64,000 nt of DNA from Nymphaea colorata (GCF_008831285.2 NC_045148.1:14548802-14612801), one strand, 5' to 3'; positions 34,991-48,182 are shown, counted from the stretch's first letter. Program-made: numbers and translations. Notes: generated by a model not told the origin, from the letters alone.

Positions 34991-35852
34991 ATTGGTATCA
35001 GAGCATATGCTCGTTGTTGAATAATTGATTTTTTGGATGAATTTTTGTGCGTCTTCTCATTCGGTTCTACCCTGTTCTTGGCTGCGAGTTTCAAAAAAAA
35101 AAAATTTTCGTGGGCGAGCAACGGAAGCCGTCGGGCTTCTGCTGTAGTTGCCTGAGGCACATGGAAGTATGGCGAAGGGACGGCTAGTTTTCGGCAGGCA
35201 ACCGTCGCCGGAAGGCGAACAACTGTCTGTCAGCCGTCCTGGCGCGACCCGCCGGCGGCCCGTTGGTAGTTCCCCTGCGTCTGTCGCAGCCACGCAAGAG
35301 GAAGAAAAGGGAAAAGGGGCACAAGGAGGAGTAGGCAGTGAGGAGCGACGGTTGGGAGGTGTGACGGCCAGCGAAGGGCGACCGCCGGTGACATTGCTGT
35401 CGCCGAACGGGCCCGTAGGACCAGCCGGCGCCCAGCCAACGTCGCCGGTGGCCTTCGCTGTCGTCGACTGCCGTTTTTAACTGTTCCCAAAACATAGAAA
35501 AAAGGGGTGGAAATCGAAGCAGAAACCGGTCGTTTCTGCCGGTTTCCAGTGGGCGTCGGCCCACCATCGCGGCCGGCGGCCACCCACGGAGTTGGGAGGC
35601 TTGCCGATGGAGCTTCATCGCCCGCCTGCCATTCGACAGGCGAGCGGTGGAGGAGACGCCCGAGCCGTCGAGCGGGAGGCAGCGGGTTGGACCCGTACCG
35701 GGTCAGGACAGACCGACCCGGATCCATAAAGATTGTAAAAAAAAAAAAAAAAAATTCTTTTTTGCTGCCCGGCCGCCTACGCCTATGTTAAAGCTTTTCG
35801 GACCGGGTCGGGTTCTGTCGGCCCCGACCCGTATCCATACGGTGATATGTAA

Positions 35853-36189
35853 CTGGTTCATTCAGTTTCAGAACCGATTCATTCAGTTTAAGACCGATTC
35901 AGTTTGTTTTTAGATCGGTTCGGAACTTTCAGATCCGATTCGGACCATTTTGGGACCGGTTCATTCATTTTAAAACCGGTTCATTCATTTCAGAACCGGT
36001 TCATTAAGTTTTGGAATGGATTCAGTGGATTTTCAGACCGGTTCAGTTGATTTTCAGACCGAATCAGGGCATTTCAGACCGGTTCATTCAGTTTTGGAAC
36101 CGATTTTAGGCATTTTCAAACCGGTTCATTGGGTTTTGGAACCGATACAGTCTATTTTTGACTGGTTCGTCCAAATTTTAAACTGGTTC
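35853..36189 (+). repeat. Minisatellite-like array in the Copia-3 leader
   Basis: About a dozen degenerate units of roughly 22-33 bp with the core ACCGGTTCATTCA followed by TTTTGGAACCG or TTTCAGACCG. The core is near-palindromic at ACCGGT. Confidence 0.85.
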
Positions 36190-36904
36190 AGTCCTGTTTA
36201 GGGCTATGTGGGTGTTTTAGTTGTGGTTGAAGACCGATACATGCAATTTTGAGGCTGATTCAGTGGTTCTTGACCCTCTTAAGCACAATTATGGTATCGG
36301 TTCATAATATTTTGGACTCTTTTGGGTCTATTTCATTAAATCATTTGGTTTTGAGTTTAATGTAGGAAAAATTTTGTATGTAATTTGGTTTATGCATCAT
36401 GTTTTGCATGTTGTTAATTTGTGGGTGTGCTTTAGATGAATGTTTGGATTATGAATTTGATCTTTGGCCATGTCTATTGTTCGAAATGAGTAAGTTTGTA
36501 CTTTATGTCGCTAAAGTGACCTCTGTTGTACTAATTTACCTGTTTTGAACATTAGATGATGGTATACTTGATCCATGCGGGCAATGATCAACCCAAAGGA
36601 GGATTGTTGTTTGGTCAGGTTTAAGTATACAGGGCAATGAATATGTGATAATTTTTCAGGTTTCCATGTGAATAGCGAGTCAATCCAAAAATAGGTTCGC
36701 TGTTTGACAAGGTTAATTATCTATGTCCATTGTTGATCAAGAATACCACTTGCAGTTAATATTTCGATCCAAAGATTGGATATTATCGTTGCACCGGTAC
36801 CTTGTGATGGGTTTTGGGCCATTGTGTTTAAATTCATTTATATTTGTTGTTTGATCTATGTACATGTATTGATTATGAGCATGCTTTGATTTGTTCTTTG
36901 TATA

Positions 36905-39540
36905 GTGAGTTCTGGTTATATGATATTTGCAAATTTTGAGTATATTCCTAAGTTAAATGATTCGATTTTTTCAAGTAAGAAAAGAAAGGCTGTTAAGGAA
37001 GTTGCAGTTGACCAATCATCCGTTAAAAAACAGAAGAAGCATAAGGAATGCCTATCAGGCTGCTTCTTTTGCAAGGGTGAATGTCATATGAAGGAGGATT
37101 ATACTGAGTATCACGTATGGCGTGAAATGAATGGTACACTTCTCACTTTTGGTTTGTTCTGAGGTTAATTTAACTTCAGTACTCAGAAACACTTGGTGGG
37201 TAGATTCATGTGCTACTACTCACATAAGTGTCTCTATGCAAGGCTGCCTAAATTGTCGAACGCCAAATGATGCTGAAAGATTCATCTATCTGGGCGATGG
37301 CAAAAAAGGCGAAGGTTGAAGTCATAGCAGATTTTCGGTTATTGTTAAAGACTGGTTGTTATTTGAATTTGACAGAAACTTATGTGGTACCGTCTTTTAG
37401 ACGAAATTTGGTTTCTATTTCCTCACTGGACAAATTTGGTTATTATTGTTCATTTGAAAGAAATAAATTAAGTTGTTTCAGAATTCAAATTTGATTGTCA
37501 CTGGTTCTTTGTCTAACAGCAATAACCTCTATTTGCTTGATACAGTTGCTTCATATCATGAAACCTTGTCTGTTACGTTTAGAGGTACTAAAGGAAAATT
37601 AGCCAAGGATAATTCTATTATGTTGTGGCATTGGCGTTTAGGACATATCTCTGAAAAGAGAATATAAAGGCTTATGTCGAAAGGAATTCTTGAGTCCCTT
37701 GATTTTGCAGACTTTAATGTTTACACTAAATGTATAAAGGGAAAATGAATAAACATTAAGGGGTTATAAGTTTTATAATCCATTCAGTAAGTCTTTCTTT
37801 AAAAAAGAAAATGCCCATTTCTTTGAGGATATTGAGTTTGGGAAGGTGATCAGGTTAGAAGCATTGCCTTTGAAGAGAGACATGAGTCCACTCTATTCAG
37901 AAGAAGACAATGATGTCGATTTCTCTACAAAAGAACAAAATCAACAAGCTCAAGAAAATCAAGTAGAGGTGCCACTGAGGAGATCCACTAAAGAGAGGAG
38001 AAATACAATTTCAAATGATTTTGTCTATCTCCAAGAACATGATGTTGATATGGGCTTAATGGAAGATGATCCTATTAACCTCCAGCAAGCAATAAAGAGT
38101 TCTAAATCTCATAAGTGGATAGATGCAATGAATGAAGAAATAAAGTCAGTGATGGATAATGACGTATGGGAAGTTGTTCCTTTGCTTGAAGGTGTGAAAC
38201 TCATTGGTTGTAAATGGATATTTAAAACTAAGAGGGATTCATTAGGTAACATCGAAAGGTATAAGGTACGTCTTGTCGCTAAGGGCTTTACTCAAAAGGA
38301 AGACATTGATTATACAGAGACTTTCTCTCCAGTTTAATCGAAAGACTCTTTTAGGACTATAATGGCACTTGTAGCTCATTTTGACTTAGAGTTGCATCAG
38401 ATGGATGTAAAGACATCGTTTCTAAATGGATACATTGATGAAACAATATATATGGTGCAACCAGAAAACTTTGTTTCAGGAGATACAAAGAAAATGGTTT
38501 GCAAACTCAAGAAATCCATCTATGGGCTAAAGCAAGCTTCCCGTCAGTGACATTACAAATTTCATCAAGTTATAGTTTCATTTGGCTTTGAGACTAATAT
38601 GGTTGATGAATGTGTATACCAAAAGTTCAGTGTGCGTAAATTTATCTTTCTGATTTTATATGTCAATGATATATTGCTGGCAAATAATGATGTGGGCACA
38701 TTGCATGAAACTAAGAATTTTTTGTCAATAAAGTTTGACATGAAGGATCTTGGTTGTGCATCTTTTGTATTGGGGATCCAAATATTTCGAGATCGTTCTC
38801 GGGGTATTCTTGGATTATTACAAAAGGCCTACATTGATAAGGTGCTTCAGCGATATGACATGAAGGATTGTAAACCAGGAGATACTCCAGTTGCTAAAGG
38901 AGATAAGTTTAGTCTCAAACAGTGCCTTAAAAGTGAAATCGAATCTAAGGAAATGGAAAGGATTCCCTATTCGTCTATTGTGGGAAGCCTTATGTATGCT
39001 CCAGTTTGTACTCGTCCGGATATTGCATTTATCGTTGCAATGTTAGGCAGATACTTAAGTGATCCTGGTATGGATAATTGGGAAGCAGCAAAAAAGAGTT
39101 TTGAGGTACTTACAAAGAACAAAAATGTTTTATGCTCACATACAGGAAGTCAGACCAGTTGGAGATCATTGGGTATTCGGATTCTGACTTTGCTGGGTGT
39201 TAAGACGGTAGCATAGCATGTTACGAGACATCTAATCATGCTTTATGATTGCGGAATTTTGTCACGGGGCTGCGCATTATGTATAGTGTAGAAAGACTAT
39301 TAAGGTTATTGTGTGACAATAATTCAGCAGTCATGTACTCTAATAACAGCCAAAGGTTGTCAAAGTCGAAGCACATCGACATTAAGTTTTTTGGGCTATT
39401 AAAGAGATATGATATAAAATGGTCAGGTGTCTAGAGCATATTGGGACAAACTCCATGATTGCAGATCCGCTTACCAAGGGTTTAACACATAAGGTCTTTC
39501 ACGAACATGTTGTTCACATGGGGGTGTTATCCTTGGATGA
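36905..39540 (+). pseudogene. Copia-3 gag-pol remnants
   Basis: Readable pieces in order are as follows. A gag zinc knuckle at about 37061 (CFFCKGECHMKEDY, with the usual Gly and final Cys lost). A protease start, WWVDSCATTHIS. A GAG-pre segment, LWHWRLGHISEKRI (about 37620-37665). The integrase catalytic core should follow, but the sequence jumps at about 37740-37850 to the linker and reverse transcriptase. The RT part has WIDAMNEEIKSV and FTQKEDIDYTETFSPV, then a stop at about 38335. The RT box reads YVNDILL instead of YVDD. RNase H traces (KSKHIDIKF) end near 39540. Multiple stops and frameshifts make it non-functional. Confidence 0.9.
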
Positions 39541-39956
39541 TGTGTAGGTTTAGTGGGAGTTTATATTTTGTTTGCTCTTATGTATAGACACATATTCAGT
39601 TTTCTGCAGAATAAAGTTTAAAGTTCTTTGGCTCCATTATGTGTTTATGTGTTTGTGTTTTTTATCTCCATAAGGTTTTAAAGTTGGACCAGTTGAGAAT
39701 AGACATGTTGTAATCACATTGCATGTAATTCTCATGCTATACATCCATATCAGATCTATGTCATTGGTTGTATTAACATTTGTGATAATTGAATGTTTAG
39801 CTAATTTTATTATAGCGAAAACCACTTTGGTTCTGTGTTGATATGGTCATGGACGAGATTGGTAAAAATGACGTTTAATAAGATAGCAATCATGAGCTCC
39901 TAAGGTTTTGTGTAATGTCTGAATGTATAAAGACATATTTGGCCCAAGTGGGAGAT

Positions 39957-40433
39957 TGTAAGATCATTTGGTAGGCCCGCAAATGTCTATGAGGAATTTC
40001 AGACATTATGGCTGTCTTAACGTAAATATCCACTTAAGTGATTGCATTTTGGGATATTACGTCATTTGAGATGGTATGGGGTAATTTTGAAATGTATAGA
40101 TACCAGTACGCAATTATGGACTCTTTGATGGGTGGAATTCGTAATTATCCTTAATATAAAATGGTAGTGGTTCCTGGGGTCGTACAATGGTTGCCTGAAA
40201 TATTGGTTTTTAGGGTTTTCCTCTTCCCCATCTGAGAGAGACCTCAAGCGCGCTGCAAAGACCCTGGAAGATCCTACCGCGATCTACCGTCCAGTTCTTC
40301 AGATGGATTCAGGTACGCTTCCGCTTCAGTTTAAGGTTTTGTTTAATTCAATGATTTAGCATGAGCATGATCCTGTTTTGTTTAGGGCATATACGTTTGG
40401 TTTTGTGTATGCATGAGGGGAGAAATCCCAACA
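39957..40433 (+). repeat. Copia-3 3' LTR
   Basis: 477 bp, preceded by the purine-rich CAAGTGGGAGAT and followed by the CTCTC target duplication. Confidence 0.93.
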
Positions 40434-41088
40434 CTCTCATTTCTGTATTTTTTTTAATTGCCTTTTCAGGTTGAAAAGTATACATCGGTTCACTCCCATC
40501 AAATTAATTGAAGAAGGTTATGCTCTTTTTAACTAGATCTAAGTGGCAGACCACTAGTTGATGTTTGTTGACAGAATTGATATCCATAGATCCTTTCCAT
40601 TCAAGCAGAAATTAAATTTCGTAGCAGGGAATAAAGGGGACGTTGCATCCTTCAGCGTCGCATCAATTTTAGAACCCCTGATTTCCTGACAGGATTTGCA
40701 ACCAGAAATGCAAACTTTCATGTCTCTTCATCTCATGGAGCTGGTGATCAAATCACAAACTTGCTCATAGCAATTGAGCAACAGCAACAGGGACAAATGA
40801 AATGAATGCCACCATGGAAGATATTCAGGAAATCCACCACTCTTCCATTTGCTAGTTCAAGATTGAAAGTACCTGCTCCCAGAGAGAGACAACAAAATGG
40901 GAAGATGGTTCCTCCATAAATTATATATATGTATACATCCAGGTGATGCTTTGAGAATGCAAAAAACTCTTTATTGTAGTATAGGAGAGCAAGTTACTGA
41001 TCTATCACATTGATTGCTTTTTGCACCATTTATTGCAAAGATGGTAATTAACAAAGGGAAATAAGTCACAACACACTAATTAAAAGCC
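40434..41088. other. Spacer between Copia-3 and AP5
   Basis: The 3' flank of AP5 (- strand). No gene or repeat was recognised. Confidence 0.5.
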
Positions 41089-44000
41089 TTAATTATTGCA
41101 TGCGCCTGGTTTGAACCCAAGTCTGCCATTGGGGATGTCATGTATCAGTAGAGTGCCCTTCTGCTGCCAACTCCCTATGATAGCCAGTTTACTCTCGTCC
41201 ACTGTGGGAGCAAATGCCAGGCACATGCGGGACGTATTCCAGTACAGGGGATAGAAGATGTTGGCTGAGCCGAGCACTAAATCGATGCCGCCCTGGATGC
41301 TCAATGTCACGGAAGGGTGATCATATGTTGGGTAATCGGAGAAGTCGTAGCAGGTGTCGAACACACCACCCGCCTCGGCCAACGGATACTGGGACATGAG
41401 TGTTCGGAAACCGGACCTTAATTCATCGTATACGGCAGGCGGTAGCCGAGAGATCACCGTCCCGGAATCGATAAAGGCACCGGATTTCGCAAAGCTGGAA
41501 GAGGAAGTTAATAATGGCTGCCCATTTAGACTCATTCCGGTGACAGTAAGGTAGTAGAAGGGTAGACTACCGGGGAGAATGGGTGTGAACTGGGCGGAAG
41601 CGTAAGAGGGGTCGGGACCCAAGGCCAAGTAGCCCTCCGTGCTTACTGTTGGAAGGCAGTAGGCAAACACGTTGCCATACTGATTGGCGGTTTGGTATAC
41701 GAAAGACAGATTGCTCCGGCCAAATGCAAGCATTCCTCCGGTCATGCCGAATATGCCGTTGTTGTTTTGGCCGCACCCGAAGATTAATCCCGGCATCCTG
41801 TCCGTGGGTGTCATGGTGAGGATGTCTCTGCTTAGGTAACCTTCCGAGATGGACTGGTCAAGATAGCGAATTTTATAAAGACACTTGTCGGAGACGGCGC
41901 AATCTTCCGGCCAAGGGCAGTCGGGGGATGAGCAGGATAGAGGTTCGTAGGTGGAAGAGGCAGATGGGTCGTATGTAGGTCCCTGCTGCGGGTAGCATGA
42001 GGAGCAGGGCTCGCACTGAACCCAGTTGACGTCGCTGCCCGTGTCAAAGGAGAGGAAGAAATTTTTCGTGGGTGTGCCGAGGGCCACGGCTACGATGAAA
42101 TTGTCGCTATTTAGTGGCCTCCCCTGGTACATCCGAGCCGCTGTGATGGCTCCCTCCGTTTGCGACAAGTCTCTTGGCAATTGCCTGTTGTGCGAAGATG
42201 AAGAAGATGGTATCCTTGAATTGACCCAATCGACACGCAACTGGTCCTGCTCGATGGTCTCCTTGAAAACTTGTTCAGTCTCCCCCAATGCTCCCGTAAA
42301 GAGAGAGTTGCAAGGGCCATGCCGATGCACTAGTTTAAGGACAGACTTTCCTTGCACTATATTGCTGACACCTGCAAGCATGCATGTGATCGTGAATGAG
42401 TAATTCAAGCGTGAAACTTAAGAACAATCAAGGGTTCATCAACTTGATCGTATCTTGGTCAGATCGACTACTACTTGCGTGCACCAGTCTGTGCAGGCAA
42501 CAAACAAACACCCTTCAAAAAAAGAACGAGGGTTGGAGCAGTTCAGAAATTTTTTTATCAGGAGGTGCAATCTTTTTACTTTTTATAACTCTTTTTTATC
42601 CTTTTTCAAAACTTTTTTTTTTTCACTTTATCAAGGTGATTCTGGTCATCATATTCTCTTGCATGTATGTGTATATAAGCAGCTTCGGTATATTAGGAGA
42701 TGAGTTATAAATTCAATTGGCTTTCGCAGCAATGACTGAGGAGGTGGACACAAAACCATCCGAACTAATTGAATACTTCAAGCTGAACACCTCCTAATTA
42801 ACCAGCAGGGTGAGGACTAGAACATTCGTTAATGATCCGACCACGATGGATCTGTATATACTTAATCTTACGGGCCCAGTCAGAACATTCTAGCTAAGGG
42901 GCACTAAGTATATGATCTTAAATTTTGAAGAAGCACCTTTATGCAAATGAAAAAAAAAAAAACTGCCATAAAAATAAACACTTTTGTGGGCCTGCCTCCA
43001 CCCTTGCTAAATCTTAGCGAGAGTTAGGATTTTTCAAAGTTATATGTGTCGGCCTTTCTAGATCGTGATGAAGATCGAACATAGAAGGTGGATGTGGATC
43101 CATCCAGGGACCCATCCCCAGCAACACTTCAGGACCAGATAAACCTTAGAATGGAAAAAGATGAAGTTGTATTGTAGCAAAGCTGGGGGGAAAAAATATC
43201 AAGATACGACCAAAATATTTATCAACGGGACCAATACGGAAACGGTGGAGCATGAAGGGCAAGGTTTGTAGTGGCCGGTCAAGGAACTACGTTCACGCTC
43301 AGTAGGAAAAGCGAATAAAGAACAAAAGAGTGTTCTAAGATTAAGACCCTGCCCGTGGTGCAAGCCAAGCAAAAACCACTGGTCTTTCTCTATTATATAT
43401 CGCCCCATTTGGTAGGACGGCGTGAATATTGGGCGAAGATTAATTAGCTCCATACGAGAGACTTTCGAACATTATCAGAAAGGTTCTCTACATTTTATTC
43501 TGTGACTTTGGCGTGTTGCTATGGCCGGTCTTAAACGCTAACTCGAGCGGTGGAAAGTTATGGCTAGTTTCCAAGCAACTTTCGACTATTTTTCTAAACC
43601 AGTGCGTGATATTCTTCTTTCACGAGAGAGACGTTGAGGTTGATAGGGCGGCTTGAGTGAAAAATTGCATGCAGATCACAGGAGGGGTCTGTTCTTCACT
43701 GGGGCGTTGAGTACTTCTTTTGTGTAATTTCCTATGTTTAGTGAATTCCAGTGGAGTTGGAAATTTTTCTTGGAAAAGCAGAATAGTATTTTCAAAATTT
43801 CTACAAGGTCCAAACAATGCTTTTCAGATTTTCTATTAAAACTAAACTACAGAGTTTCAAGATTATAAGATTAATTTTTTTTTTTCAAAATCATGGGACT
43901 AAATGCCCCGATCATAACCCATGGATATAGGAAGGCACCTTGCCTCCCTAAATCATATAAATTCTGTCTTTTCACTGGGTGTTATATTCCTCAACACTGC

Positions 44001-44817
44001 AAAATAGATGATTACACTCTAATTGATAGGTATTTCACTCTCTATTCAGGTCACTCACAGGTCTTGAAGCAGTACTTGACACTGAAAATAGAGAAAAAGA
44101 GAGATGAGATTCGGCCTCTTTGTTGTTTATCCTCCTACTTGCTTGTTAATCGGTTTCCTTTCCCTTTTTTTCTTGTTCTCATTGAAATCCCGGTGTTACT
44201 ATATTGTTTGTCCAAGTAGTCGAGATATAAGAGGCTTTCTGAAAATTCGGTCGGACTTAAAGTGGTAGCATAAATGTTCAGATCTTTGGTGTTTGGATTA
44301 ATTACACACCAGACAAATTACGATAAAATGTGCGAGCAATCAAACTTGCCTTTAGCGAGGCTTGCTGTTTAAGCTGATAAGATGGCAATTTTAGTCGTAA
44401 ACCAAACATAAAATTTTATAATCAGAACATGGTCAACCTTTGGTGGTATATATAAGAAAAACACATTTAAGTTTCAGGTTTTTTTAATTTGACGGCATAT
44501 ACTTCACATAAAAGAGACGGTTAAATTTCAAAATCTAATCTTATGTGTGTTTTTGTCGAAGTTATCTAAGCACATGTTATTCTAACAAATTCAAAAGAAA
44601 AGCAAATACTTGATAAAATATGGGCTGACAATTGGAAATCGTGTACTACTTCACCTTTAGCGACGGTACATGTGCGCGACGGAAGCAGTGTTTCAGCAGA
44701 TACTGTCCGAAGGTGGCGTTGATTTGCGGATATCGCGCTAGTGATTAGTGGGAAGGAAGCAAGAGAGAGGATGAGAAGGAAGGAAGCATGAAGAACTAAC
44801 GATGAGATGTTCGCCAT
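41089..44817 (-). CDS. AP5: nepenthesin-like aspartic protease with divergent flap
   Basis: Two exons on the - strand, 44817-44655 and 42371-41089, with a 2283-nt phase-1 intron (donor GTGAAG, acceptor TTGCAG), encode 481 residues. Exon 1 gives a signal peptide (FLLILSLASFPLITSA) and ends TVAKG. Exon 2 has LVHRHGPCNSLF, FDTGSDVNWVQC (Asp164) and FIDSGTVISRLPPAVY. The flap segment reads YLDQS rather than YGDxS, and the conserved GLGR loop reads AFGRSNLS. The C-terminus is LGFKPGACNN. Both catalytic aspartates and the flap tyrosine are present, so activity is plausible with altered specificity. The intron is the longest in the cluster; no nearer start exon exists, and AP6 has the closely related first exon in the equivalent position. 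Sequence on both sides shows AP5 and AP6 are duplicates. Confidence 0.82.
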
Positions 44818-44854
44818 TATCCCCTCAATGGCCGGTTTGATTTCTCTCCTTCAC

Positions 44855-44862
44855 TTTATATT
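44855..44862 (-). promoter_or_regulatory. TATA-like box of AP5
   Basis: AATATAAA on the - strand, about 40 bp upstream of the ATG; this would leave a very short 5' UTR. The flanking ACACGGTTGT sequence is shared with AP6, where it lies farther away. Confidence 0.4.
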
Positions 44863-45443
44863 GGACACGGTTGTGTTGGCTTCGAAAATCACACGACTGT
44901 CCGTCTGCGATGGGTTGACGTCAACGACATGGACATGGATCCTTTATTGGATCACCATAGACAACTGGATTCGAATTTCCAGCGTGGGCCTTGTTTCAGA
45001 TGTGAACGGCTCAAATTGGGACCAGTTGTTGGACAATTCGCCGATTGAGCAATATGGATGTGAATAAGGGATTGAAATATATTATAGATTGTGCATGGTG
45101 AGTTCCAGTTTACTTTAATTTAATCAATAGCAATATTGCATAAGCTTTTGTAAATCCAACTTTATATATATGTCATATATGTAATAGGTTTTGTACTTTG
45201 TACCTGTTCCTTACTTTAGGGAATGCGGGGTTGAGAAGAAGCATCGGTCATCTTCCGACAGTGGGTCAAATCCGCTCTTCGGATACTCATTTTTGTAAAT
45301 TCTTATCGCTAGCATACATGGACTTAAGACAAAGTGCTTGAACTCTGCTTGTTGTAGGCACATCAACCCATGATCGATCGTCTAAGACTGCTGTTTAGGT
45401 GCCCGCACATGCAAGACACTTGCAATTACATATTTAAAAAATA

Positions 45444-45474
<31 letters not shown>

Positions 45475-45774
45475 AGAACTCCACATCATGATAATCAGAA
45501 ATAATGGGTATGTTACAGGATCATGAATGTCTTCTTATTCATAGTGTCTCCATCCAGTGGTCTATTGATAGACCCAAACCTGCCAAACATGGTTAGATGT
45601 TTCCAATGTAAATTAAACACGACAAAAAATCACAAGACACGAACGCGCGCGGATGGTACCTTTAGTCACATGCCGATCGATGGCGGTACTCCAGACAATT
45701 TCATAAACATAATTTTCTCAAATCACTTTTTTTTTCAAGTTCATCTAACAATGATTTCACATCTCTGATACAAA

Positions 45775-45812
<38 letters not shown>

Positions 45813-46083
45813 CCTCTCGGTGTGTCAATGTTTTCATGGCTAATAATCATCAGGCATAACAATAATTGAGTTCTGTCTTCGTTTTGTCTCCGAAATCATA
45901 TGTAGAGGAAAGTTAAAATCTGAGAGTGCAGAGCATGCGACTTGGGAGAAGGCAGAACTCAATTTTACCAAATCCAAGAAAAAAAAAGCCACAGTAAGAA
46001 ATGGATTGGCACAGTTTAAGCCAATATACAAAGATGGTAACGAATCCACGAGAAAGTAAGTCAGGGAATCCAAGCAGAAGGCC
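44863..46083. other. Spacer between AP5 and AP6
   Basis: 5' flank of AP5 and 3' flank of AP6. It holds a (TA)n run at 45447-45474 and a (TC)n run at 45778-45807. No gene was seen. Confidence 0.55.
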
Positions 46084-48131
46084 CTAATAGTTGCACGCTT
46101 CTTGTTTGATCCCAAGCCTGGCGTTGGGGATGTCATGCACCAGCAAAGTACCCTTCTGTTGCCAGTTGCCTATGATAGCCACGCTACTCTCATCCTCCAA
46201 GGGAGCAAATGCCAAGCACACCTGAGACAGCGTCCCGTCCGCAGGGTAAAAGATGTTCTCCCAGTTGAGCACCCAATCGATGCCTCCCAGAATGTTGAAT
46301 GCGATGGAAGGGTAATCAACGATTGGGTAACCAGAAAAGTCATAGCAGGTGTCCAGGATACCGTCTGGCTCGGTCAGCGGGTACTTGGACATGAAAGCCC
46401 GGAAACTGGCCCTCAGTGCACTGTAAGCCTCCGGCGGTAGCCGGGTGATGACGGTCCCCGAGTCGAGAATGGTGCCGGGGTCGGCGAAGCTGGAAGAATT
46501 AACCAGTAATGGCTGCGCATTTACACTGATTCCGACCAAAGCAAAGAAGTAGAAGGGAGCTAAATGATGAAGGAGCAAGGGTGTGAACTTGGCGGAGGCG
46601 TAAGATGGGTCGGGACCCAAGACCAAGTAACCCGTCATGCTTACCGTCGGGAGGCAGTAGGCAAACGTCCGGCGATACGTGTGGGCAGTTTGGGATATTA
46701 AAGAGACGCTGCCGCGTCCCAGTCCAAGGAGTCCTCCGGTCTTCCCGAACGATCCCTGGTTCTTGTGGCCGCACCCAAAGGTGAACCCCGGGAACCTGTG
46801 TAGGGCTGTTAAGGTCAGGGTGTCCTTGCTGAGGTACCCACTTGTCGAGGATTTGTCCCCGTAGTGAACCTCATAGACACAGACGTCGGAGGTCGTGCAC
46901 CCACCGGTGCCGTAGTCGAGCATCGCCAGGAAGCACTCCGGTGCAGAGCAGGGCACAGTTCTGTAGGTGAAGGAAGCGAACGGTGCGAACGTAGGGCCCT
47001 GCTGCTGGTAGCATGGGGAGCAAGGGAGGCACTGGACCCAGGAGAGGTCGCTGCCCGTGTCGAAGGAGAGGCTGAATCTTGTGGTGGGTGTGCCGAGGCC
47101 CACCGTTACAATGTAAGTTAAGACGCCCAGTGGGGTTCCGACGTATGTGGGAAGCTCTGTGGTGGCATCCGTTTGCAGCAGGTCTTTTGGTTGCTGCTTG
47201 TCATGTGAGGAGGACGAAGAAGATGCTGCTATCCTTGAGTTAAGCCAATCGACTCGCAGCTGGTCCTGCTGGAGGGTCTCCCTGAAAACTTGTTCAATCT
47301 CTATGGACGACGCTTCTGGGAAGGGATCATTGCAAGGGCCATGTCGATGCACCAGTTTCAGGACAGGCTTTCCTCGTGCCGATCTGTTGCTGGGAGCTGC
47401 ATGTGATCACGAAAACGATCAGTGATAATATTTGAACCTCAAGCATAAGCAATGGTGCAAGGCATTAAAATCTCAAGTGAAAATAGTTATGACAGAACAG
47501 AAACGCTCTGCTCTTTGGAACTCATTAATGTGTCCCAAAAATTAAGGCTCATTGTTCGGTTGACATCTTTCACCAAAAGAGAATTAGATTTTGCAAAAGC
47601 ATGCACAACTTTTCAAGGCATATATAAGGAAAAAAAACATTTAACTTTCAGTTTCTTTAACTTTATCGGCCTAACACCCTCTAATGATAAGGTGGTATAT
47701 ATATATATATAATTTGTCATATAAAGAAAATTAGATTTTAGAAAAATATGAACAATTTTCGATGGTATACATGAGGGGGGAAAAACGCCCAAATTTCAGT
47801 TTCCTTACATATCTGCCGAAATTACATATAAATCAGGCATTAAATGACAGAAATCTAAACTTAATAAAAAATGTTTTTCATTATACCTGCGAAAATTAAT
47901 TGAGCATGTTATTCTAAGCAAGTACTTGGGAAAATAGGCAGAGAATTGGAAATCATGTACACCTTTACCGACGGAACATGTGTGCGAGGGAAGCAGTTTT
48001 TGAGCAGAAAACGTCTGAAGGTGATGCTGATTTATCTCCTTTGCACTAGTGACCAATGGTCAGCACACAAGAGAGAGAATCAGAAGCAGGGGAGCAGCAA
48101 TATGAGCACTTGGGAAGGAAGCGTTCGCCAT
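46084..48131 (-). pseudogene. AP6: aspartic protease gene with nonsense codon in signal peptide
   Basis: Exon 1 is 48131-47963 and exon 2 is 47396-46084, with a 566-nt phase-1 intron (donor GTGTAC, acceptor ATGCAG). The frame would be 494 codons, but codon 24 (48062-48060) is TGA, in the signal peptide core (LLLILSLVC then stop, then PLVTSAKE). Exon 1 of AP5 is open at the aligned position. No in-frame ATG follows within exon 1. Exon 2 is fully open, with LVHRHGPCNDPF, FDTGSDLSWVQC, flap YGDKSSTSG, ILDSGTVITRLPPEAY and IIGNWQQKGTLLVHD. A single base change could explain the stop (for example TGG to TGA). The lesion would block secretion and full-length product. It could be a very young pseudogene, a null allele, or a sequencing error. 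Confidence 0.85.
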
Positions 48132-48181
48132 TCGCGGTAAATGACTTAATGGCCTCTTAATTTTTCTCTTCTCTTCACCTG

Positions 48182-48182
<1 letters not shown>

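Larger units (their letters stand above)
34519..40433 (+). mobile_element. Copia-3: degenerate Ty1/copia element without integrase core
   Basis: A 5915-bp element with LTRs of 472 and 477 bp, starting TGTAA and ending CCCAACA, flanked by a perfect CTCTC target duplication (34514-34518 and 40434-40438). The primer site TGGTATCAGAGC begins two bases after the 5' LTR, at 34993. The leader is long (about 1.9 kb), with a GC-rich part at 35110-35720 and a minisatellite at 35853-36189. The coding part is broken by stops and frameshifts and the integrase core is missing. It lies between AP4 and AP5 without breaking a gene. Confidence 0.93.

Noticed and set aside
35148-35791. Overlapping open frames on both strands rich in Pro, Arg and Gly
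   Set aside because: They lie in the GC-rich leader of Copia-3. Frames open on both strands reflect base composition, and no domain is visible.
42372-44654. Possibility that AP5 and the exon at 44655-44817 belong to different genes
   Set aside because: Phase, donor, acceptor and similarity to AP6 exon 1 all fit, and no other first exon is present in the interval.
47805-48056. An apparent AP6 start downstream of the stop codon (VTSAKEIN)
   Set aside because: The first codon is TTG, not ATG, and it would remove the signal peptide. The true ATG aligned with AP5 is at 48131.
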